Part shown: piece after piece, positions 55,018 to 64,000 of the stretch | Numbering within the stretch: position 1 is the stretch's first letter | Layout of the letters: every line of letters begins with the position of its first letter | Assembly (NCBI GenBank): GCA_023375785.1 | Contig: SZWC01002440.1 | Span: 1 to 64,000 of the forward strand | Reading direction: 5' to 3' | Length of the DNA: 64,000 nucleotides | Origin: Penium margaritaceum | Taxonomy: Eukaryota > Streptophyta > Zygnematophyceae > Desmidiales > Peniaceae | The notes under the pieces: generated by a model | Seen by the model: only the letters and a program-made list of their open reading frames with translations | What the model was told of the DNA's origin: nothing | Database searches by the model: none | Translations under genes and position numbers: made by a program

Positions 55018-56280
55018 GCGGTGGAGCAAGCTAGAGAATGGTGGAGCAAGCCAGAGAAAGGTGGAGCAAGCCAGATGAAGGTGGAGCAAGTTAGAGAACG
55101 GTGGAGCAAGCCAGAGAACAGTGGAGCAAGCTAGAGAAAGGTAAAGCAAGCCAGAGAAAGTTGGAGCAAGGTAGAGGAAGATGGAGCAAGCCAGGGAACG
55201 GTGGAGCAAGTCAGAGAATGGTGGAGCAATCAAGAGAACGGTCGAGCAAGCCAGAGAACAGTGGAGCAAGCCAGAGAAAGGTGAATCAAGTCAGAGAAAT
55301 TTGGAGCAATCCAGAGAAAGGTGGAGCAAGCCAGAGAAAGGTGGAGCATGCCAGAGAATGGTGGAGCAAGCCAGAGAACAGTGGAGCAAGCCAGATAATG
55401 GTGGAGCAAGCCAAAGACTGGTGGAGCAAGCCTGAGAACGGTAGAACAAGCCAGAGAACGGTGGAGCATGCTAGAGACTGGTGGAGCAAGCCCGAGAACG
55501 GTGGAGCAAGCCAGAGAACAGTGGAGCAAGCCAGAGAACGGCAGAGCAAGCCAGAGAAAGATAGAGCATGCCAACAAAAGGTGGAGCAAGCCAGAGAGCG
55601 GTGGAGCAAGCCAGAGAACGGTGGAGCAAGCTAGAGAACGGCGGAGCAGGCTAGAGAAAGGTGGAGCAAGCCAGATGAATATGGAGCAAGCCAGAGAACG
55701 GTTGAGCAAGCCTGAGAACAATAGAGCAAGCCAGAGTAAGGTGGAGCAAGCCAGAGAAAGGTGGAGCAAGCCAGGGAACTTTGAAACAAGCCAGCGAATG
55801 GAGCAATCCAGAGAAAGTTGGAGCAAGCCAGAGAAAGGTGGAGCTAGCCAAAGAACGGTTAATCAAGCTAGAGAACGATGGCAGAAGCCAGGGAAAAGTG
55901 GAGCGAGCCAGAGAAAGGTGGAGCAAGCCAGAGAAGGGTGCAGCAAGCCAGGGAAAGGTGGAACAAGCCAGAGAAAGGTGGAGCAATCTAGAGAAAGGTG
56001 AAGTAAGCCAGGGAAGAGTGGAGCAAGCCAGAGAAAGGTGGAGCAAGCTAGAGAAAGGTAGAGCAAGCCAGAGAAGCGTGGAGCAGGCCGGAGGAAGGTG
56101 GAGCAAGCCAGATAACGGTGGAGCAATCCAGGGAACGGTGGAACAATCCAGAGAAAGGTAGAGCAATCCAAGGAAAGGAGGAGCAAGCCAGAGAAAGGTG
56201 GAGCAAGCCATAAAAAGGTGGAGCAAGCCAGGGAAAGGTGCAGCAAGCCAGAGAAAGGTGGAGCAAGCCAGGGAAAGGTG
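55018..56280 (+). repeat. Minisatellite A, block 3d
   Basis: About 63 units resuming in phase after the MITE. It ends at the outer edge of the LTR of family 1 copy C. Confidence 0.95.
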
Positions 56281-56989
56281 TGTCAGAATAGTATCTCTGT
56301 CAAGGCAGAACAACTACCGGGGTCACCCTCAGACGAGACCAGCCTGGCTCCCTGCTCGGAACTACACCTCCTCTCCGATATTCCAAGCACTCTCAATAAT
56401 GGTTCAGCCGCGTCATGAACCACCTCGGTCCCACCCTACAAGATCTGTTGACGGTGAGAACCAACCAACAGTACGATACCCATACCGAGTAATCTCCGAA
56501 TATGTGGTTTGACCGCAAGCATGTCGGCTAGTGCACAAGAAGCTGTTGCTTGTCATTTTTCCTGTTCTGCCTTTGATATAAGGAGGATTTTCATTCCCTT
56601 GTAGTCCTACCAGAATAGTTCTCTTTATCCTATTCACCTTTGGTTCCGCGGCTCCGCCGCCCTGTCTTTGCTCTGCTCGCTCATCGCTCATTCTTGCTCT
56701 CGCCACCCACTCTCAAACTCTCAGCGGTGTGCTCTATCACTCTCACTCTTTCCGCTCATCTCTCACTCACCCATCACACTGGCTTCACCTCAACTCTCTA
56801 TCTCACAGGTTACATGTCTATCTCACACCTCTGTTGGGCACATCATTTCTCGTCGAACTTCTGCGACAAACGCCTTGCAACGCCTTACGCGTCCCTGTTT
56901 CTGTCATTCTTCCGAAGATCTTGTGCATGTCCTTTTGCTTTTTCATGCTTCTGTCCTTTTTCATCTCCTTTCGCTGCATTATTTTGACA
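56281..56989 (+). repeat. 5' LTR of family 1 copy C
   Basis: It starts TGTCAGAATAG and ends ATTTTGACA; the terminal five bases are exact inverted repeats. The primer site follows directly. Confidence 0.8.
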
Positions 56990-57001
56990 TGGTTTTAGAG
57001 C
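56990..57001 (+). other. Primer binding site of copy C
   Basis: TGGTTTTAGAGC compares with TGGTATCAGAGC for initiator tRNA-Met, with 10 of 12 bases shared. It fixes the plus orientation. Confidence 0.7.
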
Positions 57002-58028
57002 CACATGCAACATCGCCTGGGCCTTCCTTACCATCTCATTGCTTTGCCGCCCTCGTCGCTGCTCTCATGCACTCTCTTAGCATTCGTTCCAACTAACATC
57101 AGTAACTACGCTTCGAGCACACCTTGAAGTCTCGGCGATCATTGCCGCTGCGACAAAGCCCTGCATCTGAGCACACGTCCGTGGTAACGTCTGGCACTCG
57201 TGCTCACCAGCAGTTCAAAGCAAGTCATGCGCCACTCTCTGCCGGCATCTTCGCGAAAGCTTCCCGCTGTCTTCAACCTCCTCTTTTTTCACCCTCACCT
57301 TCCCTGTTCTGGCCTCCAAACTGTTGCATTCACTGCAAGACTACCTCATCAGCTTCATCAGCATCATCCTCATCACCTGTTGTTTTCATCTCCTTCTCTT
57401 GCCTACGACATCCTCTCAAACCGTCCTGTCGCACCACCCCTTAGTGGCCTTATCTGCAGCAGAGCTCTGCCCCACCGTCTGGACGTCGAACACCACCAGT
57501 CTTCCTACCCGTCGATCTCAGGCCAACAAGGGAACAATCCGTCACTCTCTTGACATCCGTGTGCATCTCTGCTTCTCTTGGACCGCTCTTATTGCAGCAG
57601 TCTTACTCTTGCTGCCAGAACATCGGACACCACCAGTCTTCCTGCCCATGTCTCAGGCCAACTGGGGGCACAAGCTGTCACTCTCTTGACATCAGAGGGC
57701 ACTCTTTGCTGCAACAACATTTGCCTCCGCCTGCTCTCATCCTCATCTTTTGCTTCAGCATCACCCTCAGTAATTTCCCCCTTCAGCCCACAACATCATT
57801 CTCCTCATCATTCTCCGCCTCCTCATCTCCTCTGTCCGTCATCATCCTCATCCCCAGTGCACGAGGTTTCTTCCCTGTGCCCATGCCATCAATATCAATC
57901 TGCTGCCTATCATCTGCCTCTGATCATCTGCTTGGCACAAGGATTCGCCCTGTTGCATTGCCTTTTAAGCGATGACCTGCGCCCATGCCGAAACATCCGT
58001 AGCACACGTGGATTTGTCCCTACGCCCA

Positions 58029-60551
58029 CCCCCCTGACCATTTGTGGCTTGTATTACAAGTTGTGAACGTTGACCCATCAAAGTGAAATGATTCGGTCAT
58101 AGTCAGTGCTATATGCCTAGTTTTGGTGGTCATTGTGCATGGTAGCCACACTGTGCCACTAGCTATTGAAAATCGTTGTGCTTGCTAGTTGATAACTAGT
58201 ATTCCCAAACAATTGTTTCCTCCTTTGACCATTTGTGACCTGTATAATGAGTTGTCAACGTTGACAACACATCATGCAATTCTTTAATCATGGTCAGTGA
58301 GATACGCCTCATTTGGCCGGTCATTGTGCATGGTAGACACACCGTGCCAATACTTATTGAAGGTATTTGTCCTTGCTAGTCAATTCCTAGTGCTCCCAAA
58401 CCATTGTTTCCCCATCTCACCATTTGTGATTTGTGTTCTTTTGTCATAGTCAGTGACATTTGCCTATTTTGGTTGGTCATTCTGCATTGTAGCCACACCG
58501 TGCCACTATGCACTGAACACCTTTGTACTTGCTAGTTGATACCTAGTGTTACCCAATTCATTGTTTCCCCCTCTGACTATTCATTACTCGTGTTATGCGT
58601 TGTCAACGTTGACCACACATAGTGGAATTCTTTGGTCATGATCAGTGACATATGCCTACTTTGGTTGGTCATTGAGCATGGTAGCCACACTGTGCCACCT
58701 CTTACAAAAGGCCTTTTCACTTGCTAGTCCATAACCAGTATTCCCACACCATTTCCCCCCCCGTATGACCATATGTAACTCGCATTATGAGCTGTCAAGG
58801 TTGACCACACATCGTGAAATTCGGCCATGGTCAGTGACATATACGTACTTTGGCTGGTCATTGTGCATGGTAGCCACACCGTGCCACTACTTATTGAAGA
58901 TCTTTCTACTTGCTAGTTAATAACTAGCATTTCCACATCATTGTTTCCCCCTCAGACGATTTGTGACTCATATTATGAGTTGTCAACGTTGAACAACCAT
59001 AATGGAATTCTTCGTTCATTATCTGTGACATATGCCTACTTTGGTTGGTCAGTGTGCATGGTAGCCACATCATGCAACTATGTAATGAAGGTCTATATAC
59101 TTGCTAGACAATACCTAGTATCCCCAAACCATTGTTTCCCCCCTCTAACCATTTGTGACTTGTGTTATGAGTTCTCAACACTGACCACACATTGTGGAAC
59201 TCTTTGGTCATGGTCAGTGTCATATGCCTACGTTGGTTGGTCATTGTGCATGGTAGCCACACCATGCCACTACCTAGACAAGGTCTTTGTACTTGCTAGA
59301 CCATACCTAGTATTCCAAAACCATTTTTTCCCTCTCTGACCATTTGCGACTCCTATTATGAGTTGTCAACGTTGAACACACATACTGAAACCATTTGGTG
59401 ATAGTGACATATCCCTATGGTTGGTCATTGTGCATGATAGCCACACCGTGCAACTATGTATTCAAGTTCTTTGTACTTGCTAGTCGATATCTACTCTTTC
59501 CAACCCATTCTTTCCTTCTCTGACCATTTGTGACTTGTGTTATGAGTTGTCAACGTTGACCACACAAAGTGAAATTCTTTTGGTCATGATAAGTGACAGA
59601 TGCCTACTTTGGTTGGTCATTTTGCATGGTAGCCACACCATGCCACTGCTTTTTAAAGGACTTTGTACTTGATAGTCGATACCTAGTAATCCCAAATCAT
59701 TGTTTCTCCCTCTGACCATTTGTGACTCGTATTATAACTTGTGAACGTTGACCCATCATAGTGGAATTCTTTGTTCATGGCTAGTGACGTATGCCTACTT
59801 TGGTTGGTCAGTGTGCATGCTAACCACACTGTACCACTACTTATTGCAGGTATTTGTACTTGCTAGATGATAAATAGTGTTCTTAAACCTTTTTTTCATT
59901 ACGTGTCCATTTGGGACTCATATTCTGAGGTGTGAACGCTGACCCATCATAATGAAATTCTTTGGTCATGATAAGTGACAGATACATACTTTAGTTGATC
60001 ATTATGCATGGCAGACACACCGTGCCACTACGTATTGAAGGTTTTTGTACTTGCTAGGCGATGCCCAAAAAAGAACCAAACTACTGTTTCCCCCTCTGAC
60101 CATTTGTGACTTGTGTTATGAGTTGTCAACGTTGACCACAGATAGTGGAATTCTTTGTTCATAGTCAGTGACATATGCCTACTTTGGTTGGTCATTGTTT
60201 ATGCTAGCCACACCGTGCCACTATGTATTGAGGGCCTTTGTACTAGCTACTTGATACCTAGTGTGTCCCAAACTATTGTTTCCCCCTCTGACCATCTATG
60301 ACTTGTGTTATGAGTTGCCAACGTTGACCACACATAGTGGAATTCTTTGGTCATGGTCAGTGACATATGCCAACTTTAGTTGGTCATTGTGCATGGTAGC
60401 CACACTGTGCCACTACTTATTGGAGGTCTTTGTACTTGCTACTTGAAAACTAGTGTCGCCAAACCATTGTTTCCCCCTCTGACCATTTGAGACTTGTATT
60501 ATGAGTTGCCAATGTTGACCATTGATAGTGAAATCATTTGGTCATGGTTAA
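58029..60551 (-). repeat. Satellite B, block 4 (inverted)
   Basis: About 13 units in the reverse orientation (CACACCGTGCCACTACTTATTG, TACTTGCTAG, CAACGTTGACCACACATAGT). It ends inside a unit at GGTCATGGTTAA, where the TGTAACGG terminus of a gypsy LTR begins. Confidence 0.95.
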
Positions 60552-61331
60552 TGTAACGGATCGTGTCTCGAGCTCCTGCTCTGAAGTCATCGTCGGAGTT
60601 CGCAAAATCGCGTTCTCAGTCCGCGTCAGGGGTTTACCCCCTTCGCAAGACTGAGGGGCAATCGTCATCAACGACCCCGAGCAGGGAGACTCGAATATTT
60701 CGAGTCTCCGGAGGCCAATTTCAGTTTTTAACCAAACCCCTGGTTTTGGGACCCAAACTGGAGGTTTTTACCTCGAACTCGAGTGTTCGCACGAGTTATT
60801 TCATTTGTTTCATATTGAAGTTCGTCGTAAACAAACTTTGATTCACGTTTTGTCGTTCTGGTGCGAAATCGTCGCGTGTAAGGCACGCTGGCGATTTTGC
60901 GCCAGCTATTTTGACCTCACACTCGCTCCCCCTATCCCTCGTCCTCTCTTGCTCGTTTGCAAGGAGGGCGAGAGGGGGCGAGGGCACGAGGCCACGAGGC
61001 CTCACCCTCAAGGCCCTTGTGGCCCCTCACCCGCCGATCGGGCTGAGGCCGCGATCGGCGGCTGGGAGCTGGCCGGCCGGTGGCCGGCCGGTCGCTTGGC
61101 CGGCCGCCGGCTGTCCAGCCGGCCGGCAGCGAGCTGGCCGATGGCCAGCGAATTGCTGGCCGCCGGCCAGCCCTCGTTGACGCGAGGGATGGTGCGCAAC
61201 CACCCCTCGCCTCAGCGAGGAGGGAGGGCCGAACCGGCCCTCCCGCTATATTCCTCCCCACTTATTATGAACCGTCCCGGTTCATGAACAACAAGTAGGA
61301 TTGTCAGTCAGTGAGTCATCAACATTGTGAA
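60552..61331 (-). repeat. Probable 3' LTR of the gypsy element (inner limit uncertain)
   Basis: The outer edge TGTAACGG (plus) abuts interrupted satellite B. About 780 bases without credible coding follow, including a very GC-rich part at 60960-61260. The inner boundary is not clear: a purine run AAAGGGGGGAGG on the minus strand near 61423-61434 could be the polypurine tract, which would make the LTR about 870 bases. ORFs here reflect GC-rich sequence only. Confidence 0.45.
61031..61168. other. GC-rich hairpin and GGCCGG cluster
   Basis: CCGCCGATCG at 61031-61040 is answered by CGATCGGCGG at 61052-61061, a perfect 10-bp stem. The next 100 bases hold many GGCCGG words. This is probably the transcription-control part of the gypsy LTR; that role is inferred. 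Confidence 0.6.
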
Positions 61332-61599
61332 AGAAAATCAATAATTTCAATCACCAGCTAAACATGAACACGTGCATGGTACTTACACCTAAGCTGCAGC
61401 TTGTAGGTCAGCACGGCTAGCGGCCTCCCCCCTTTAGGCTGGAGCGTCCGCGCGACAACCATGTTGGACGTCCCCAACCTCCTATGGTCGCTGTCCATGA
61501 ATGCTGCCCTGTGGGAATGTTGTTCACTTTTTCCGCGTTCAGGTGGTATCTCCTGCCACGCGTCGATCTGTGCGAGCTGCAAGCTTGCTCCAGGACTCG

Positions 61600-61960
61600 T
61601 TGACCACCCCTGTGGGCAACCGAGATTTGGGCTCCCATGAATTATGTTCAGGTCCACAACCGGCCTAATGAACGATGTACTCCCTGAAAACGCACAGCCA
61701 AAGAGTACGCTCTCGGTGCTGGAGTAGGCGAAGGACCTCGTATTGGCCGTCGGCAGCGAGGAATGCTGGCGGTGGCTGAACGGTTCCTTCTGCCATGTAT
61801 GGAGCCAGCAGGCTCACATGAAACACGTCATGTATCTTCATACTCGGCGAAAGTAGCAATCGGTATGCCACTGGCCCGATGCGTGCCACAATGGGAAACG
61901 GCCCAATCTACTTCGGTAGAAGTTTTCTTGCCCCTGGCGACTTCAGCCGAAGGTTTTTAG
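61600..61960 (-). pseudogene. gypsy integrase C-terminus: GPY/F and chromodomain-like end
   Basis: Minus-strand coding contains IGPFPIVARIGPVAYRLLL followed by IHDVFHVSLLAPY, the usual GPY/F module that ends gypsy integrases. Further on are YEVLRLLQHRERTLWL and, near 61640, PEHNSWEP, matching the chromodomain pattern (YEVE.IL.HR ... E.NSWEP). It is part of the fossil element. Confidence 0.75.
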
Positions 61961-62051
61961 TGCTAAGCAGCACTTTGTCACCGATGTCAAACGAGACCTC
62001 CCGGCGACCTTTGTCGGCATATGCCTTTTGTCGCTCCCGAGCTGCTTGAAC

Positions 62052-63431
62052 TTAACCCTTCGCCTCGTGTAACAAGGAGTCGATGCGCTCGGCAAAGGCT
62101 TGAGCGGAAGGACCCTGCCCTCCTGTACTCCCACTCTTCACCAATGAAGAGGGTACCACTGGATGTCGACCACTGTTCAACACTAACGGTATGAACTGTG
62201 TGGATTCGTTCACCGAGTTGTTCACCGCAAACTCTGCCAGTGCTAGGAATTCGTCCCAATCATGCATGGCAGGGTCCACGTACATGCGGAGCATCTGCTC
62301 TAGAGTGCGATTCATGCGCTCTGTTTGTCCATCAGTTTGAGGGTAAAATACTGTCGACATTTGCGACTCACTACCGAAGTACTCGTGCATCTTTTGCCAG
62401 AACTTACTAGCAAATTTTTGATCTTGATCGAAGAAAATGCGCAACGGCAAGCCGTGGTACTTTACGACACCCTCAAAGAACAGACGAGCGGTCTCCTCTG
62501 CGTCCACGTCAGTGGTTGTAGGAATGAAGTGTGTCATCTTCGTCAAAAGATCCACAACCACTAGTATTGCATCATGGTCACAGGCCGTGTCCGGAAGACC
62601 AGTAATGAAGTCCATGCTGACGCACTCCCATGGAGTCCCAGGAATGGGAACCTGTTGGAGGAGTCCAGCAGGCTTCTTGTCGCTAGCCTTATTCCGAAGA
62701 CATGGGTCACATGTCATGCAGTATTTACGGACATCAACACTCCACCCTGGCCACCAATAGTGGTCCGAGAGTGCCTCTCCGATCTTTTGGGGTCCCACAT
62801 GACCTGCTACCGGCGGGTCATGGAACTGGGAGATAACCTTTGCTCGAAGGTCTCCCGAGTTTGGCACAACAACTTGTTCTCCGTGCCAGAAGATTCCTGC
62901 GGCCTCCACCAAGCCGTACTTGTCCAGATTTCGAGAGTCTTGAAACCAAGAATCCACACAGTATCCCATCCGGATCCTGTTTACAAAACCGTTGTAATGG
63001 ATAATCTCTCGTGGTGGTTGCCGCAGAGGTGTAGGGGAATCTGGTGGTTGTAGTGTTGCTGTTGCAATGGCCATAAAACACCCACTGACCTCGGTGGTTG
63101 CTTTAATTTCCACAGGCTGTCGGCTTATTGGATCGGCCACATTGATGCGTCCTGGCCGATATTCCCATGTGAACGAGAATTGACTCAAGTATTCACTCCA
63201 ACGCGCCTGCCGTCTTGACAGGTTCGTTTGCTTTTGGAAAAACACCAATGGATTATGGTCGGTCACGACCGTCACACCCCCTTCAGCACCCTCGAGGTAG
63301 CAACGCCACATCTTGAAAGCGTGTACTACCGCAAGGAGCTCTTGATCCCCAGTCGTGTACCGCGCTTCCGCGAGGATGAGCTTCCGGCTCTCATACGCAA
63401 CTGGGCCTGTTCTGCATGAGAACGGCTCCAA
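62052..63431 (-). pseudogene. gypsy pol: RNase H, zinc finger and integrase
   Basis: 459 codons. Residues 1-125 are RNase H (AYESRKLILAEARYTTGDQE, LLAVVHAFKMWRCYLEG, VVTDHNPLVFFQKQ, RQARWSEYLSQFSFTWEYRP). An H2C2 zinc finger is at about 205-260 (GHVGPQKIGEAL ... CMTCDPCLRNK). The integrase core is at about 275-390 (WECVSMDFITGLPDT, AILVVVDLLTKMTHFIP, PQTDGQTERMNRTLEQMLR). It would insert element DNA into chromosomes. The order and motifs are classic Ty3/gypsy. Confidence 0.92.
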
Positions 63432-63795
63432 CTTCTACTACCGACGTATCACATCGAACCTCCCACGGTTGCGATGGATCCGGAAGAGCTAGGACGGGCG
63501 CTATGGATAGGAGCTCTTTGACCTTGAGGAAAGCGTTCTCGCAATCAGATGTCCATTCCCAATGCACGTCTTTTCGCGTGAGCCTGGTTAGCGGTGCTAC
63601 CAGGGTCGAATACCCTTGCATAAACTGTTGAAAGCAGTTTGAAAGGCCGAGGAAAGACCGTATCTGCCCAACATTCTCGGGACGTGGCCAGTCCACAACG
63701 GCTTGGACCTTTCGTGGGTCGACACGGATGCCGTCCTTGCCGACGATGTGTCCAAGGTATTCGAGCTCCTCTTGTGCAAACTTGCACTTGCTCAC
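63391..63795 (-). pseudogene. gypsy reverse transcriptase end and RNase H connection
   Basis: 134 codons: KCKFAQEELEYLGHIVG, DPRKVQAVVDWPRPENVGQI, RSFLGLSNCFQQFMQGYS and PLTRLTRKDVHWEW are textbook gypsy sequence between the reverse transcriptase and RNase H. It overlaps the next pol segment. Confidence 0.9.
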
Positions 63796-64000
63796 TTTCG
63801 CATAGAACTTCTGTTCCTAAAGGATTGCGAGAACTTCGCGCAGATGTTTTATGTGCTCTTCCATTGATTTGGAGAAGACCAGGATGTCATCCAGGTAAAC
63901 CAAGACAAACTGTCCGAGTTGCTTGGTGAACGTTCGGTTCATTTCTCCTTGGAAGGTTGCCGGGATATTCGTAAGCCCGAAGCATAACACTCGGATCTGA
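63796..64000 (-). pseudogene. gypsy reverse transcriptase, palm part (runs off the window)
   Basis: Minus-strand coding gives FGLTNIPATFQGEMNR and the catalytic-site stretch VYLDDILVFSKS, followed by HIKHLREVL. The rest of the reverse transcriptase, protease and gag lie beyond the right edge. Confidence 0.85.

Larger units (their letters stand above)
56281..58028 (+). mobile_element. LTR retrotransposon related to family 1, copy C (3'-truncated)
   Basis: The 5' LTR spans 56281-56989 (709 bases, termini TGTCA and TGACA), with the primer site TGGTTTTAGAGC at 56990-57001. About 1 kb of interior matches the copy A interior read on its coding strand, including two copies of the CACCAGTCTTCCT.CCC motif and the stretch near GCACACGTGGATTTGTCCC. 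The inner half of the LTR resembles family 1 (GTTCTGCC, CCTTTGGTTCCGCGGCT), but the first 250 bases do not, so it is a separate subfamily. The rest of the element is missing where satellite B begins. Several plus ORFs of 60-160 codons are low-complexity Ser/Leu-rich and are not called. Confidence 0.82.
60552..64000 (-). mobile_element. Ty3/gypsy chromovirus, 3' part (runs off the window)
   Basis: On the minus strand, from the right edge: reverse transcriptase (about 63796-64000 and onward), RT end and RNase H connection (63391-63795), RNase H, zinc finger and integrase (62052-63431), GPY/F-like and chromodomain-like C-terminus (about 61610-61960), then a probable 3' LTR ending in CCGTTACA at 60552. 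RT before integrase is the gypsy order, and a C-terminal chromodomain marks chromoviruses, which use it to reach heterochromatin. It is broken, with several breaks. The outer LTR end lies in satellite B. Confidence 0.88.

Noticed and set aside
56640-58066. Ser/Pro/Leu-rich plus ORFs in copy C
   Set aside because: They overlap in several frames and cross the LTR, primer site and interior without regard to element structure.
60563-61287. Plus and minus ORFs of 60-160 codons in the GC-rich stretch
   Set aside because: High GC keeps several frames open at once. The span lies between a gypsy interior and satellite B and fits an LTR.

Overview
This window looks like a heterochromatic, gene-poor stretch of a large eukaryotic genome, and I recognise no host gene in it. 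The transposon set (Ty1/copia elements, a Ty3/gypsy chromovirus, a hAT transposase relic and a hAT-type MITE, with plant-style primer binding sites complementary to initiator tRNA-Met) suggests the green plant lineage. A repeat-rich streptophyte alga such as Chara is my guess, at low confidence. Runs of N and two single-N joins flanked by near-identical sequence show it is a draft scaffold.

Two tandem repeats make up most of the window. Minisatellite A has a 20-bp unit (consensus GGTGGAGCAAGCCAGAGAAC) and covers about 28.5 kb in six blocks: 207-4049, 18019-19070, 21548-27225, 31904-32573, 38371-54379 and 55018-56280. The last four were once one array of about 23.6 kb, split by copia-1, copia-2 and a MITE. 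Satellite B has a unit of about 190 bp and covers about 11.7 kb: on the plus strand at 5568-12365 and 16261-18018, and inverted at 19083-19706 and 58029-60551. The unit of A is not a multiple of three and has no stop in any frame, so every frame on both strands tends to stay open. The ORFs of up to about 800 codons inside it are by-products of the repeat, not evidence of genes.

From left to right: a GA microsatellite; A block 1; a truncated copia-2-type LTR fused to the 3' end of a hAT transposase pseudogene; B block 1; LTR family 1 copy A (two 614-bp LTRs, inserted into B); more B; A block 2; inverted B; LTR family 1 copy B (truncated); the large A array carrying copia-1 with an inverted reverse-transcriptase piece, a nearly complete copia-2 (TSD GAGCA) and a hAT MITE (8-bp TSD GCGGTGGA); an LTR family 1 relative (copy C, plus strand); inverted B; and a Ty3/gypsy chromovirus on the minus strand that runs off the right edge.

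The elements do not form a pathway; the window is a layered record of insertions. The tandem arrays are the substrate. LTR family 1 copy A landed in B. Copia-2 and the MITE landed in A, with target duplications still readable. The points most worth a second look are the higher-order structure of A, the unrecognised ORF conserved in LTR family 1, a tRNA-like segment in the copia-2 LTR, a recurrent palindrome in copia-1, and the likely assembly artefacts.
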